NCBI RefSeq assembly: GCF_026914185.1
Contig: NC_070566.1
Span: 620,001 to 684,000, forward strand
DNA: 64,000 nt
Source of the DNA: Puccinia triticina
Taxonomy: Eukaryota > Basidiomycota > Pucciniomycetes > Pucciniales > Pucciniaceae
Direction: 5' to 3'
Shown: positions 34,994 to 46,603 of the stretch, piece after piece
How the letters are laid out: every line of letters begins with the position of its first letter
How positions within the stretch are numbered: position 1 is the first letter of the stretch
Notes under the pieces: generated by a model
Told to the model about the DNA's origin: nothing
Seen by the model: the letters and a program-made list of their open reading frames with translations, nothing else
Database searches by the model: none
Position numbers and translations under genes: made by a program

Positions 34994-36091
34994 CACCAGG
35001 GGAGATATGTTCCCACTCCCCAGGGAGTGCCTTACCGTAACTTTTTTCCATAACTGTGCTGGAGGCCTTTGGTAAAGCAATATTGAATAGGTATGAACAA
35101 GACTGGAAGTCAGTGTGGAAATCAGTTGGAAATTATCCAGAAATAAACCATAACTTGCCAAAAAATCATCCAGAACTCATCTATAATTCATCCAGAACTC
35201 ATCCAGAATATAGTCCTTTCTTGGCTCCATGACCAGTGTGTGCTTTCCATGGAGATGTGAAAGGCCCAGCCTGTGATTTTTTCCCCCTCATGTACTCGTG
35301 TACATCAGGGGGACAATTGGTGTCTCAAAACAAAAAATTTACTTTTCATGTGGCTGTGAAAGGCCCATCCTGTGATATTTCCACCTCAATGTACGCGCGT
35401 ACATCAGGGTGATTATTAGCAAAGTGCAAAAAGGTTAACTTGCATGTGCACATGTGAATTTTGAAAAGCAAAAAAATACAAAATTCACTAGATCATTTTT
35501 GTGAGGAGGACAGGATATATGGCCAAAGTGAATTGGCACCGCAATCCAACCTTGACTTAACTCAGACTTTCACCCTATTAAAACAGTTTTTTGTCATTTT
35601 TATCAGCCAAATTCAAATTAATTCCCGCATTTCCAAGAAAATGGGTTTCAATTTCAATGACTGCAACATTACCACATTCCAAAAATCTAAACCCAATAAT
35701 ACCAAGTCAACTTTTAGTTTAATTTTGTACATCAGGGCATATAATGTGAATTACAAGAAACCCATTTTTTTGGAGGAATTACTTTTGAGAATGGGAATTT
35801 TGCTTTGCTATCCTTGAAAATAAGTAAACAGGAGCAATTGATGAGTTGGACTTTGGTGAAATATCATTTCATCATATTTCTTCCTACAGTTGTACATGGA
35901 AAACAAAAGAATTCTACACAACATTGTGTTGACTTCCAAATCAATTGTGACTGACTTTTCACTAACTTCTCCATCCAATTTACTATTTTGGGGATGAGTG
36001 ACTAATCCACATCAGGCTCACATCCAACCAAAACTCACATAAAATTCAGCTCTGGCACTCCCTGGGGAGTGGGAACATATCTCCCCTGGTG
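34994..36091. mobile_element. 1098-bp TIR element inside the hAT transposase
   Basis: Perfect 38-bp inverted repeats, 34994-35031 and 36054-36091; the right one begins GGCACTCCCTGGGGAGTGGG. Each repeat also has internal dyad symmetry around CTCCCCAGGGAG. The interior is AT-rich and has GAAAGGCCCANCCTGTGAT followed by GTACATCAGGG twice (about 35257-35312 and 35352-35410). No transposase is present. No target duplication is visible (flanks TTTTCAA / AAGGTGA). Confidence 0.8.
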
Positions 36092-37067
36092 CAAGGTGAT
36101 ACAATCAATGTCTTGAATATCAATCATAAGTTGGGCTTTCATCAAATTATACAGATTGATGATCTCGGTTTTGGCAGTGCCACGGCTAAGGAGTTTGAAT
36201 CAGGGTTGCAACGAGTTCACAAATGCTCAGAAGAGGGGCTGCTCAACTAGAGTGAAAGGATGTTCATGTGCAATAATCATTTGCATCAATAGATATTGAG
36301 ATTTCTCGGGGGAAAAGGTCCAAGTTGTTAATTACAACAACCCATCCGCAAGTTTCAGCAAAGATTGCTTGCTTGATGTTGCATAGGAGCTACATTGTTC
36401 TAGGTGGCGCCAGAGGTATTTGGTTCTGTTTGTGCTCTTCCCATCCAACTGAGATTTACAATAAACACAGGTTTCCTTCACGTCATTTGCTGGGGGACAT
36501 AACAATTTAATGAGATTAGTAATATTTTCCACTTTCCAGGCAAAAAAAAAAAAAAAAAACAGAGAAAAATTCAACAAACCCTGCCCCTTCTTCTTGAAAT
36601 GGGCCCAGATATTGCTGGTGGCCTTGCGCTTCTTCTTGGCTTGATCGGAATCGGTAGTGAGATCAAGAGCTTCATTTTCTGTTGAGGTTTTCTGGGATGC
36701 TTCTGGAGTAACTACTTCTTTCTGACTGTTGGGGGAAGATTCAGTCACTTTGATATTGGCAGCTTCCAAGGATGCCAATGATTGAATGATTCTGTTTCTT
36801 TTTGAGCGGGCCATTGGTGGTTGAGAATGTACTTGGTGGTGGGACTGATCTTCAGTCCCCCCCAAAGTGTGGTTAGTTGGGTCGCAATTGGGTTCATGGG
36901 CCAAACCAAATGGGAAAAACCCTGCCTGAACCCAACCCAACAATCTAATTGGGTCTCAATGGGTCGGGTTGAATTTTCTAACAGAGGCCTGAAGGCTGCC
37001 CAAACCCGACCCAAAACCCATTGGGTCTTGGGTCTTTGTGGGTCAACTCAACCCATTTAAATCCCTA

Positions 37068-38344
37068 CTCAGAATCTTTATTATCATTGTTTGAACCAAA
37101 GAGAGAAAATTAGAGAACAAATGTGACAGGAATGATGAAACAGAAAAAAATAACTTGAACCCATTTTCAAGGATTTTTTGGTTGAATGGGGTATCCACTA
37201 AGGATCACCAAACAATACCTGTATAGACCTGGTACATGCGGGCCTGTGCCGTTTCTGGGTCTAGGTGTTGGAATTTGGTGAAAAAAGAATAAAAAGAACA
37301 GTCACTGGACAGATACATTGGTACCCCCAAAAGCTCATTCTAGAAGGCCAACCCACAAACTTGAATTCATGAGTATTCAAGAATGAGTGTGTAAAACGAC
37401 TTCAGAAGAATGTATATAAGAAAATAAAAAGTATTTGGAACATCACAAAATTTACAAAATTGCTTGCATTAAATGACAATTTTGGAAAATCTTCAATACC
37501 ATTCCAAAAAAATAATGAATAATCAGAATCAATAAATTGACATGTGGAATGAATGATAATAAATGAAAAAAATGAAGTCCAAAATCCATTCAGAAATTTT
37601 GCGGGCAGTGAAAACACATCAAAAAGTCAAAACTGCACTATATAAACATGTCATGCATGTGACAGAGTCAGGGAAATTAGACTATTATAATATAAGTTGA
37701 CCACAGCCAAGCTTTGCTCACACCTACACCTCAGGATACTCCCATAGGGAGAAAAGGACTTAGTGGTTACACCCACTAAAGTCCCCTCTATAAATAGAGG
37801 CCTATTTGGCCCTCAGGAAAAGATCCCCCAGACCATTCACTGCCCAGAAACTGTAAGTTTGCCGTGAATATTCTCCCCTGCTACTAATGTAGCCCCTTTT
37901 CCTTTTAAACCACCCTTTGCACACAAAATTCACTGGATTAAACCCTTTAAATAATCAAAAATCCTTTATTAGCATATTTAAAGCTTTATCCTTATAAGTA
38001 GTTGCCGTAAGACCTCCGCCTCTGTTAAGCAGCCAATCAGTTTAAGCACTTACCACATACTTTTTACGCCAAATTAATTCCCTGTATGTAATCATTCCCC
38101 TGTTACAGACTGTTTAAACCCTTGTAGTGGCCACATTTGCCACGTAACAAGTTTGGTAATTTACATTACCAGTGTTTACATCAGCACAGTTATAGTGCTA
38201 GGGCCCAAAACCCTTATTTTGACGGGTTTTTAGCCCTAAGCTTTATAAATAGGGATGTACTTACGGACTGCTCTCTGCTTTACCAAGTTGCTATGAGTTT
38301 GTATTTCTTGCTTTCTCTTGATCATTTATCGTTTTTGACTTTGA
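37068..38344. other. AT-rich DNA with an LTR-like stretch at about 37680-38330
   Basis: 37790-37850 has CTCTATAAATAGAGGCCTATT followed by a CA-rich start-site-like region, and 38230-38265 has CTTTATAAATAGGG; these look like retroelement promoters. I cannot find a matching second LTR in the window, so this is a solo LTR or coincidence. Confidence 0.3.
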
Positions 38345-38960
38345 TTGCACATTATTTTTTTAGTTCTTCATCCATTGTTCAAGGATGAATATTTCAAACT
38401 GGCTAAATGGGAACCAGAATGGATTTCCAAAGCAATACAAATTGCTTGTGAAATTTGGGAAACTCAATACAAAAGTAGAACTCAGGAAACAATGTTACAA
38501 GAGCCCAATGTTCCTCCAAAGGTGAATATTTTCTATCTTCTCCTTGATGTTGCATTGACTCTTGGAATAAAGCTTAAATTTTGCACACTACACAGCGGCC
38601 TCAGACGGATGTGCTTGCCATGCTGAGTGGTGCGTCTGAAGCCCGATCAGGGCAGATCTCCACTGACGCGCTCAGCATGTGGCTCGCTGGGGGTTTGCAT
38701 CTGGATTTGGGAAGAATTCCAGTGAACCCCCTTAAATGGTGGATTGCGCAAGGGCGCTGTGGAAATACTCATGGTGGTCTCATTCAAATGGCACTTGATG
38801 TGCTCAGCTGTCCAGGTCAGATTTTCAAATTTTCAGTTTTCACTTGTAGTTTGGAACTAACTAAGTTAAAAATCATTCAATAACAGCAACCACTGTGGAT
38901 GTTGAAATTTAGATCGTTTAGCTTTGGGAGGGATTATGTGTCTGACCCAGCGCTTCATCT
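38345..38960 (+). pseudogene. Second hAT transposase remnant (C-terminal part)
   Basis: Plus-strand frames read HPLFKDEYFKLAKWEPEWI and AIQIACEIWETQYKS, then, after a splice or break, DALSMWLAGGLHLDL and NPLKWWIAQGRC...LIQMALDVLSCPG. This is the hAT dimerisation region. The closing TTVDVE (about 38890) is followed by a frame change before RSFSFGRDYV (38910-38940). The N-terminal two thirds are missing. It differs from the 33-37 kb copy, so it is another hAT family. Confidence 0.7.
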
Positions 38961-38986
38961 GTCATGACAGGGATGGCTGTGGCATT

Positions 38987-40183
38987 TTACTCAAAAAACG
39001 ATCTAATCAAAAGTGGAGTTTTGCGTTGATAGAAGCAAGAACAAAAGAAAAAAGGAAAGGAGAAGGATAACCAAGAGATAATGGTAGAATGATTGATTAG
39101 GATGTGATTTTTAAATGAATGAAGAAATATTAGTACTGAATCTACTACTGGTAAGCCCAGGTACCTGTGCTGACTACCACCTCGTTTAGCCTGAGATGGC
39201 GGAGCCAAAGGAGCTTTGTAAGGCCTAGAATCCTCATGCCTCTTCCTGCCAGCCGCTTCCGAGTCATACCCACCCAAAAACGATTGAGATGAAACCGCCG
39301 GGGGGTACCATTGCTCTAAAGACCCACAGCTGGCCTTAAACTCCACGGAGGCCGAGTGAGATGTTGGACAAGGGCCGGGAGACTGGGCCCAAGAACTTGA
39401 CGCCTGATTGGATGGAAAGGAAGCCACTACGTGGCGGATTGGGCGACTTCAATTGAATGGGATGAGCGCCCCATTGGGCAAGAAAAAATTGTTACTGCGT
39501 TGTTCGACCAGACCGGCTTCCTTATCTTTTTGGAGCTCGGCGCAACGCAGAGTCCCATGATTTTCCCTGTGACAGTAGTAGCAAATCATCAGTCCTCTGT
39601 TGACCGTCAGTCCCGGCTTTCCTCCACCTTGCTTCATAAACTGCTTGAAGGCCTTAAACATCTTGGTGAGATCCTCCATCGACGTTTCGGGTTTGGGATC
39701 TGAAGAGGCGGCCGCTGGCCGCTGATCTGCAAGCATCTTCTTCATGGTCTCATTTGCTTCTTGAAAGGGAGCCGCTACCGGAGCTGATGATCGCATATCT
39801 TTGAAGGAGAGGGAAATCTGTCCCTTCATGACAGTATCTACGGCGCTGCGGAGGGTTTTAAAGGATAAGAGTCTGGCACGGTTATTGGCCGTCATTACCA
39901 GCGTGTTATCCTTGATCAGTTGATCCCTAATGCGACCTTGAAACCCCGCTGAGAACGCCTGATAGAACTGCTTTTTCAGCTCTTCCTCGGATTCAACATG
40001 ATTTTTCAAGACTAGATATGCCTGGATGGGGTCCCAAGATTTGCGGAAGTCATGATAATCCGCTACAGAGGAGACCCCGCCCTTCTTTGTCCATTTATCA
40101 ACTAGGTTCGCGACGTCGCGCTCTGTGAAAACTGCTGTGTCCAAGTCCGCCCAATAACCCCAGGCTGTACCAGGGTCCTCCAA
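38987..40183 (-). pseudogene. LTR-retrotransposon gag fragment
   Basis: A 244-residue frame (40183-39449) has a gag-like helical core (FRKSWDPIQAYLVLKNHV, FQGRIRDQLIKD) and a zinc knuckle CYYCHRENHGTLRC (C-x2-C-x4-H-x4-C), ending NGALIPFN then TGA. A second frame (39427 to about 39150) has WYPPAVSSQSF, RKRHEDSRPYKAPLAPP, the usual linker after gag. No protease, RT, RNase H or integrase is visible, and the first codon of the open frame is TTG, so this is a 5'- and 3'-truncated copy. Likely Ty3/gypsy, by inference. Confidence 0.65.
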
Positions 40184-41231
40184 TCTGCCTCACAGAGAGG
40201 CTTACCTGCAAAAACCTGTATCTTGTCTGAGAGCCCCAGGAATATCGGCCTGTATCAGGCTTTTTTCACCTTTTCCTCTTTTATAAATCAACTGTCAGCC
40301 CACTGAGGTTGCCCTTCTGGAATTAAGAAGTGCTTGGGAGTGTGCTTCTTCTGATGCAATTTAGGCCTTGTAGCTGCCAATATAAGGCCTGATCTTTGTG
40401 TTTGAAATTTCTAAACACCAAGAAAGGAAACCATATTGAGGGAGAGATGTTTTGTAAATCCATATGGCTGTGTATCAAAAGCTGTTTCAATCTATTGAAA
40501 GGCAGTGGAACACTGCATTGTTGCTTAGATCAGCTGATCACCTGCATCTCAAAGAAACCTTTTTCTAACCGCTCTCCAGGCCATGATTCTGAACCAAGAG
40601 CTATCCGGCTGTCTCTGTAAGACTCCTAAATAGGGGTCTTCACTGATGGGTCAAAAGGAGGCATGAGGGATAGGCTGAAGAGCCTGGAAGTGATTCCAGT
40701 GCCAACGTATACTGGATTTCAGGGACTAGCCAGTAGAGAGAAGGGATCCAAGTTCTCTGTGTAAGTACAACTAAGTACAACTAGAGTGATGGAAGAGAAG
40801 AATGAAAAGGCTTACCTAGCCAGTAGAGAGAAGGGATCCAAGTTCTCCACTGCACTAGGGAAGGGATGAACTGAGACTAAGTACAATAGGCTTATGTAAT
40901 CTTGTGAAAGGCTATGTGAAAGTCTTGTGAGGGGTTCTTGTGAGACCCCAAAGGTGGGGCTCACAGTCTCTGCCGCCATTTTGAAGAGGGGAAGTGCGCC
41001 TTTCAAGTGATGTGGAGGCGGGAGTCATTTCCTTTGGGAAGTGGGGTCTTTGGGGGCACGAAGTTGGCCACCTGCAAAAAACTCAAACTGTATGTGGGGC
41101 TCTCATGCCAAAAATCAGGAATTGCATGCATGTCCCTCCTTGACGCTGACGGGAGGTCGTACTTAGTGCGAGGCACTTCGCGCCGCGTCCCTTGGCAGGC
41201 GACTTGTGCTCAGTTTGACTTGTCCCTGGAC
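40184..41231. other. Repeat-derived DNA with a direct duplication
   Basis: CTAGCCAGTAGAGAGAAGGG followed by ATCCAAGTTCTC occurs at 40728 and again at 40818, framing related GAACTAAGTACAA words. No gene is recognised. Confidence 0.4.
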
Positions 41232-41269
41232 CCCCCAAACTTGGCTACACCACGGATCGTGTTCCTGGA

Positions 41270-41870
41270 ATCGGCACACGTCCGGTGGACACTTGGGACT
41301 GAAGAGTGTCCACTGGATGGCCAGGGAGCATCCCGCGGATGCCAGGTGCGCTGAGCATCACGTGGACGTTTTTTGAAAGCGTTCATGTGATGCTCCGCTC
41401 TTAAGAGCGTCGAGTGGACATCCCAAAAAACCGTCCTTTGGACATTCTCCATTGAGAGTGTCCAATGGACACCTCGGGTCAAGCATCCATCGGACACTCC
41501 AGGCAGAGTGTCCGATGGACACCAAAGCATCACTGTCCGGTGGACACTCTTGTCTGAGAGTGTCCGATGGACACCATCAAGACAGCGTCCATCGGACACT
41601 CTTGACCGAGAGCGTCCGATGGACACCACCAAGACAGCGTCCATTGAACACTCGACCGAGAGTGTCCGATGGACACCCACAAGACACCGTCCATTGGACA
41701 CTCTGGATCAAGAATGTCCGATGGACACCCACAACCGCACACTCTCCACTGAGAGTGTCCGATGGGCACTAACAAGACACCATCCATCGGACACTGCGGA
41801 TCAAGTGTGTCCGATGGACACCCACCATCAGCATTTTTCGGACACTCCGATGGAGCCAGAAAAAGGACTG
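41270..41870. repeat. Sub-terminal palindrome array, left (GTCCGATGGAC type)
   Basis: GTGTCCGATGGACACC and its variants (GTCCATCGGAC, GTCCGGTGGAC) occur about 20 times, alternating with CACTCT...GAGAGTGT and CAAGACA spacers; adjacent modules repeat with a period near 60-64 bp. Long ORFs read on both strands are translations of the repeat. Confidence 0.85.
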
Positions 41871-42173
41871 CCACTCGCACACTCTGAGCACAAGTGTCCA
41901 ATGGGACATTGATTGAACAATTGAACTCAAGTGCAGTCACCAGCAAACTGTGCCTAATTTCACTATTGCTACACGGTAGCATTGTTTTTCATTGCCTGGA
42001 TTTTTTGTTTACAAGTCATTTACTCCAGAAAAAGTATCAAAAAAAATTCAAACCCTCCAATATGATATTTTGGATTTACAATCATTTCTCATTTGTTATG
42101 TAATTTCTCAACAAAATTATATGTTATAACCTAAAATACGGTAAGAATCCAAGATTCTAACACTGCCTAAAAT

Positions 42174-45100
42174 TTAAAACTCTATAGAATTATCCACATC
42201 ATTATCTTCATCCCCTGCATGGGTTTGTTGATATTCAAAGCGATGTAAGCCCCAGTTTTGTAAGCCATCTAAAACAGATTGAACCATATCTTGATTGGAA
42301 ATCTGTGGTAGATGAGTCTGGGAGATTTGATGGTGATGAAATGGATCATTAAATGAAGCAGTGTTGATGACATAGTTTCTGTTGTCTGTGTGTTTGACTT
42401 GAGTGGTCCTGATTTCTGTTTCTTGGCGTTCAATTCTGGATGGTCCTGTGTTCATGATTGGACATTTTCCTTTGTGGCAATTATGCTGAACGTTGATACA
42501 AGCTTGCACATCCTACAAAGGTGCCCCAAGTTAATATTCTTGAATTTCAAATGGATCATTCAAATTAAAAAACTCACTTTGACATTAACATACTGATTTG
42601 TCTTTGTGCGGCAGATCTCTCGCATTGAATAAAGCTCATTTGTTCCCATTAGCTTGAAATGATTAACGTGGACATAGAACTTTGACCTTGCACTTGAATA
42701 ATGTTCCCATAATGATTCAACTGATCCAACAATTAATTGTGAGCCATGTTGCGGAATCTGTGAGGAGAAATTGAATCAATAAATGATGGTAAATGGTTAA
42801 AATACAAAATCAATTACAACAAGAATTCAAGTGACTAACCAGAACAAAACATCCTCTCTCCAAAACTTCATGTTGGTTTATTTGAACTTGGTGAATTTGT
42901 CTGATTCTGTTGCTTGAGCAGTGTTCAATTAATGTTTGAGGTACTCCAAGCTGGTCTTCTTGAGGGACTTTGGTAATTTTTGCAAATGGATACTGTTGGG
43001 GCAAGAGCGGATTTGCAGTGGCAAGGTTGTAACCCAAAGACTTGCGGATAACTTTGTTGCATAGAAAAATATTGAGGACTTCTTGGGAGGCTTGGGAATA
43101 GGTCTGAGTTAAATGATCATACATATAGCCGCCAGAGAGAATAAACCGGAGTACATAATAATTATCAAAAGTGATAGCAATGTCTTGTCCTGGACTTTGT
43201 CTGTTTGAGTGGATTGATGTGTTCCGTAATACACCATTGAATGATTCAAACTTCTCAGTTGAAAAAAGACTTGCTGGTCCAAATCAAAGGATTGATTCAG
43301 GGAGATGGAGAAGGTGGTGAAATTTTGGTTTGTTGACCCATTGCGCAGTAGTTTTGATGGCGTGATAAAGGAAATTCTTGATGTAAGCATTCAGATTTAA
43401 TTGGTATTTGTCCATATTATCAATTTTTGTAATGAAAATAAAGGGAGCAAGTTGACAGAGAGCCGTCCAGATTTCTTTGCGTTCGGGAGTCAAAAGATCA
43501 AAAAAAATAAAGGGGCGGCTTGAACAAGAATCTTGAATTCTTTTCCAACTAGACTTTTGATGTGAGTGACAAAAGATTTCCCATTTATCGGCGGAATATT
43601 CAAACCTAGAGTGTTGAAGGATTGGAGACGTGTGGCAAGTTGGGTTTTTTCATGGGGTTTCAGTTTGTTTCCGGAAAGTACATCCCTTGCAAGATATTTT
43701 ACAAATCCAAGGAGAGCAACATGGAGTATTTCAACCGGAGTATCCTTAACACCATCAAAACCTGTGCAATCAATTTAAAAAGAATTTAATGATTGAATTT
43801 GTTCAGTTCAAAAAAGGGTAGCAGGAACTCAAATGGCTTTAGACAAACCTTCAAGCTCTAAAATGGGATTGAACAATCTTTCAGGCTGATTTTGTTCAAG
43901 AGTTTCCATAATTTCTCTAATTCTGAAATTGTTCTTTGATTCTTCCAAAAAACGTGTGTTGATTGAGTCGGTGAGGCCCCATTGACGCTTCTTTCGAAGA
44001 TACTCTGCATTAGTTTCTTCAATGGCAGTAGAATATAGTTCATAGGTTCTTTCGTGGGTAAGACTCCAAATCCTTTCATTGCCTGTGGCCTAAAATCCGC
44101 CCCAAAATTTTAAACAAAACATTCTTCAGATACATACATGACCCAAACCTTCCCAAATGTGGAAAATCATATCATACTTACTTCAGATCCATCTGGATTC
44201 ATTCGCAAGAATTGAAACATATAATCCAATGTTTTACGCTGATCCTTTCCATCTGCGTGTAAAGTACATATCCGACATGGATTCAAAGAGCTTCCAGGAT
44301 TTGGCGTGTTTGTGAGCTCGGCATGCATTGGTGAGTCTCCCAAAATGCAAAAGACAAGTCCAGTAACTAAAACCTCCTGCATAATAGATGAATCAAATGC
44401 TGTGAAACCAGTTCTTGTAATAACACTGCAAAAAATTAAAATTTAGTCAAAATAAAAGTCATCAAAACTAAAGAAAAGTGGCACTTACTTCATTTCAGCA
44501 ACTAATTGCTCCAGAATTTCCAATGCTGAGGCTCTGTTGGAGGTGGATAAGAAATGGCAGTTGTACTCCTGATTGGATAAGTTTGGCGGAAGACCAGAAA
44601 GCGTAAAATAAAAAGAAATGTGTTTGTTGAATTTCTTTGATATGTTTCCGGAAGTATCGTCGCAATATAGGGTGATTGGAATATGTCGAATAACTTTTCC
44701 TTCAGCTCTCTTGCGCCAAGGATTGGGTAATTTTCTTTTTGTTTGGTTGTTTTGACCATCACATTCTATAAGGAAGGAGATTAGTTGTTAGTAATCAAAA
44801 CAAAATTGATACCCCAAAGAAGCAGATAATTTAAAGTACCAAAAATAGCATCACCACATATTTTAGAGAGGTTTTGCCCATTAAATTGAATTTTGCAGTA
44901 GCAATTCTTGAATTCACTCGCAGGGATAACTAGAAGTTGCGGATGATTGAACTCGATATCTTGAGGTATTTTCATTTTGATTAAGTTTTGATGATTTTTG
45001 ACAAATGGTTCAAGATCCGGGGCGATGCATTTGGAAACAAGTTGAGAATCTTGAATGTAAAAGTAAATTGGAATCAAGAGTAATCCGGAAGCTAATTCAA

Positions 45101-46258
45101 CCGGTTCGTAGAGATAGTAATGTTCTCCGTTGACTTCACACATTGGAGCACGATGTTGTGGCGCCAGCTCCTCAAGCCATTTCTTGGATTGTGAAAATTT
45201 GAAGTGGCCCTGACTTGTCATTTCGGGATAATAATCTATGTGCCGACTCACTAAGGGGTTTGCCAAATCCTATATGTTAAAAATAGGAAAGAGTAGTCAA
45301 TTTCTTGACCAAAAATCATCAAAATAACATCCATGAGTCTTCCTTACTTGCGACAAGATTCCCTGGATACTGAGTGAAAAACAAGGAGTTCCAAAGGGAC
45401 TTGGTGCAGTTTTCAGTTGAGTCTGGAGCAATTTGCGGACACGCACTTGTGCACTGCGTACAGTTGCCCAGGCTGGTAGCTTAATGTCACAGATTGACAT
45501 CACAGCACGGACCTTGTTGTAGATTGCTCTTGAGATCAGGGAGTGGGTGTGCCCAATCAACATTGAGCCCACAAGTTCCTGCAGGTGGACATGGTTATTT
45601 TGGTCAGGTTTCTACCATAATATATTTAATATATTTACTGCTGATCCCAATTTTAGAAAAAAAAGACGCACCATCTTGTTCTTGAATGGGAACCACCTTG
45701 CAGAATCGCCTGGATCATTATCATTTTTGCTGTCTGGAAGCCCATCAAACACTTCAGCATCTTCCTCACGCAGCATTTCCTCAAGATGCGCAGTAATCAA
45801 ATCATGAAGACTGATTTCATCGTCCGTGTTCAACCTGCTCTGGATTTGTGATTCCTGAAGTGCAGTGGTTGCTTCCATGGCATTGAGGTCGTCTTGATGA
45901 TTGTACGTTTGATGATTTTCATCCTGATAGAGATCATTATCTTGCACATCCGGCTGAGGGAGGCTTTCTTCAAGTTCGGCCTTGTATCTTTCAAGTCTTT
46001 CCCTTGAAACTTGCTCATCATGCACTTGGAGATTCTCCAGATGATTTTTTCCCAATGCATGCTGACGCCAGTTTAAAAAATCCCCGCCCTGACACAACTC
46101 ACATCTCCAAACCATACGTCTGTCCCTGATTCTGAGTCTAGATACAAAGAAATCCGGTACTTTTTCTGCAAAAGTGGTGTTAAGGGTCAATTTTTTTTCT
46201 CATGAAATAAGACCAAAATGAGCTGACCTTGTTTTTTGTTCATGTTGATCTCAGCCAT
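42174..46258 (-). pseudogene. CACTA/Plavaka-like transposase, inactivated
   Basis: Multi-exon transposase. Exon 1 is 46258-46228 (MAEINMNKKQ), spliced to a zinc-finger exon with CELCQGGDF...HALGKNH (about 46100). Following blocks include MANPLVSRHIDYYPEMTSQG (45266 on), CGDAIFG, SVITRTGFTAFDSSI/MQEVLVTGLVFCILGDSP (44382 on) and PCRICTLHADGKDQRK. The late core KPKFHHLLHLPESIL is followed by TGA (43286-43284), then FGPASLFSTEKFESFNGVLR and SIHSNRQSPGQDIAITF in the same frame. The family has an Arg at the TGA position, so CGA has become TGA. A second break is a one-base shift in the T8 run near 43500. The C-terminus ends at 42174. Assignment to Plavaka-type CACTA transposases rests on this late motif. 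Confidence 0.75.
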
Positions 46259-46603
46259 TGATTGTGCGCAAGTGCAGTTGATTGATTTGTGGGGGGCTAA
46301 CTTATGAGAATCAGTGCAGTGTTACCCTTGCAAGGGGCCTGTTCCTGCAGTGAGTGATGACTGCGGAACTTGCTCGAACGTTCCTCAAGCACCAGTGATC
46401 AGCTCTATGGGCCGAATGCCGTGTTGGGACTTGCTTGAAAGGACTTGAACCCTCCAGCATCAGCCCATGAAGTGCGGTTTGACTTTCTCAAATGATCCGA
46501 TATTGAAAGCTCCAGCAGCATCAGCCACTCGATTGACCATTAATCCCCCCTGCGGTTGACCATCTCACTCCATCTCACTTGGATTGGACAACTTTTTTCC
46601 GCA

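Larger units (their letters stand above)
33147..36814 (-). pseudogene. hAT transposase, split by two insertions and a nonsense codon
   Basis: Cut-and-paste transposase. The start is ATG at 36814 (MARSKRNRIIQSLASLE). A BED-type zinc finger follows (CVYCKSQLDG...RHLEQC, about 36380-36460). The core is interrupted at 36091, where KAQLMIDIQDIDCITL stops, and resumes at 34993 with KTDVWTSSNQ...FIDFNWNLKKR. The catalytic region reads FMSVDNALANNI, CCAAHVINLIVKDGL and VPTRWNSTYLMV. After LQFKKYVSAIHSTQ a second insertion intervenes; the dimerisation end then resumes as WWSTHCGRFPNLSKLA and LKPETLKALICGQDWIR, ending at TAA 33149-33147. TGA at 33260-33258 breaks the frame before TRLKPET. A long T run (minus strand, 36541-36560) may also disrupt the 5' part. 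It cannot make a full protein. Confidence 0.85.
32609..37067. mobile_element. hAT transposon, about 4.46 kb, with nested insertions
   Basis: Left end TAGGGATGCAAACGGGTCGG; right end, read inward, TAGGGATTTAAATGGGTTGA. Both run into arrays of GGGTCGGGTT / CCCAACCC words, as in many hAT elements. Flanks are CTCAGAAA (left) and CTCAGAAT (37068-37075), an imperfect 8-bp duplication. It carries a minus-strand transposase and has itself received at least three insertions (32860-33084, about 33428-33745, 34994-36091). Confidence 0.75.

Noticed and set aside
41210..41982. Long ORFs on both strands (106-163 residues) full of SDGHP or MDAVLVVSIG
   Set aside because: Products of the palindrome array; open on both strands because the repeat lacks stop codons.
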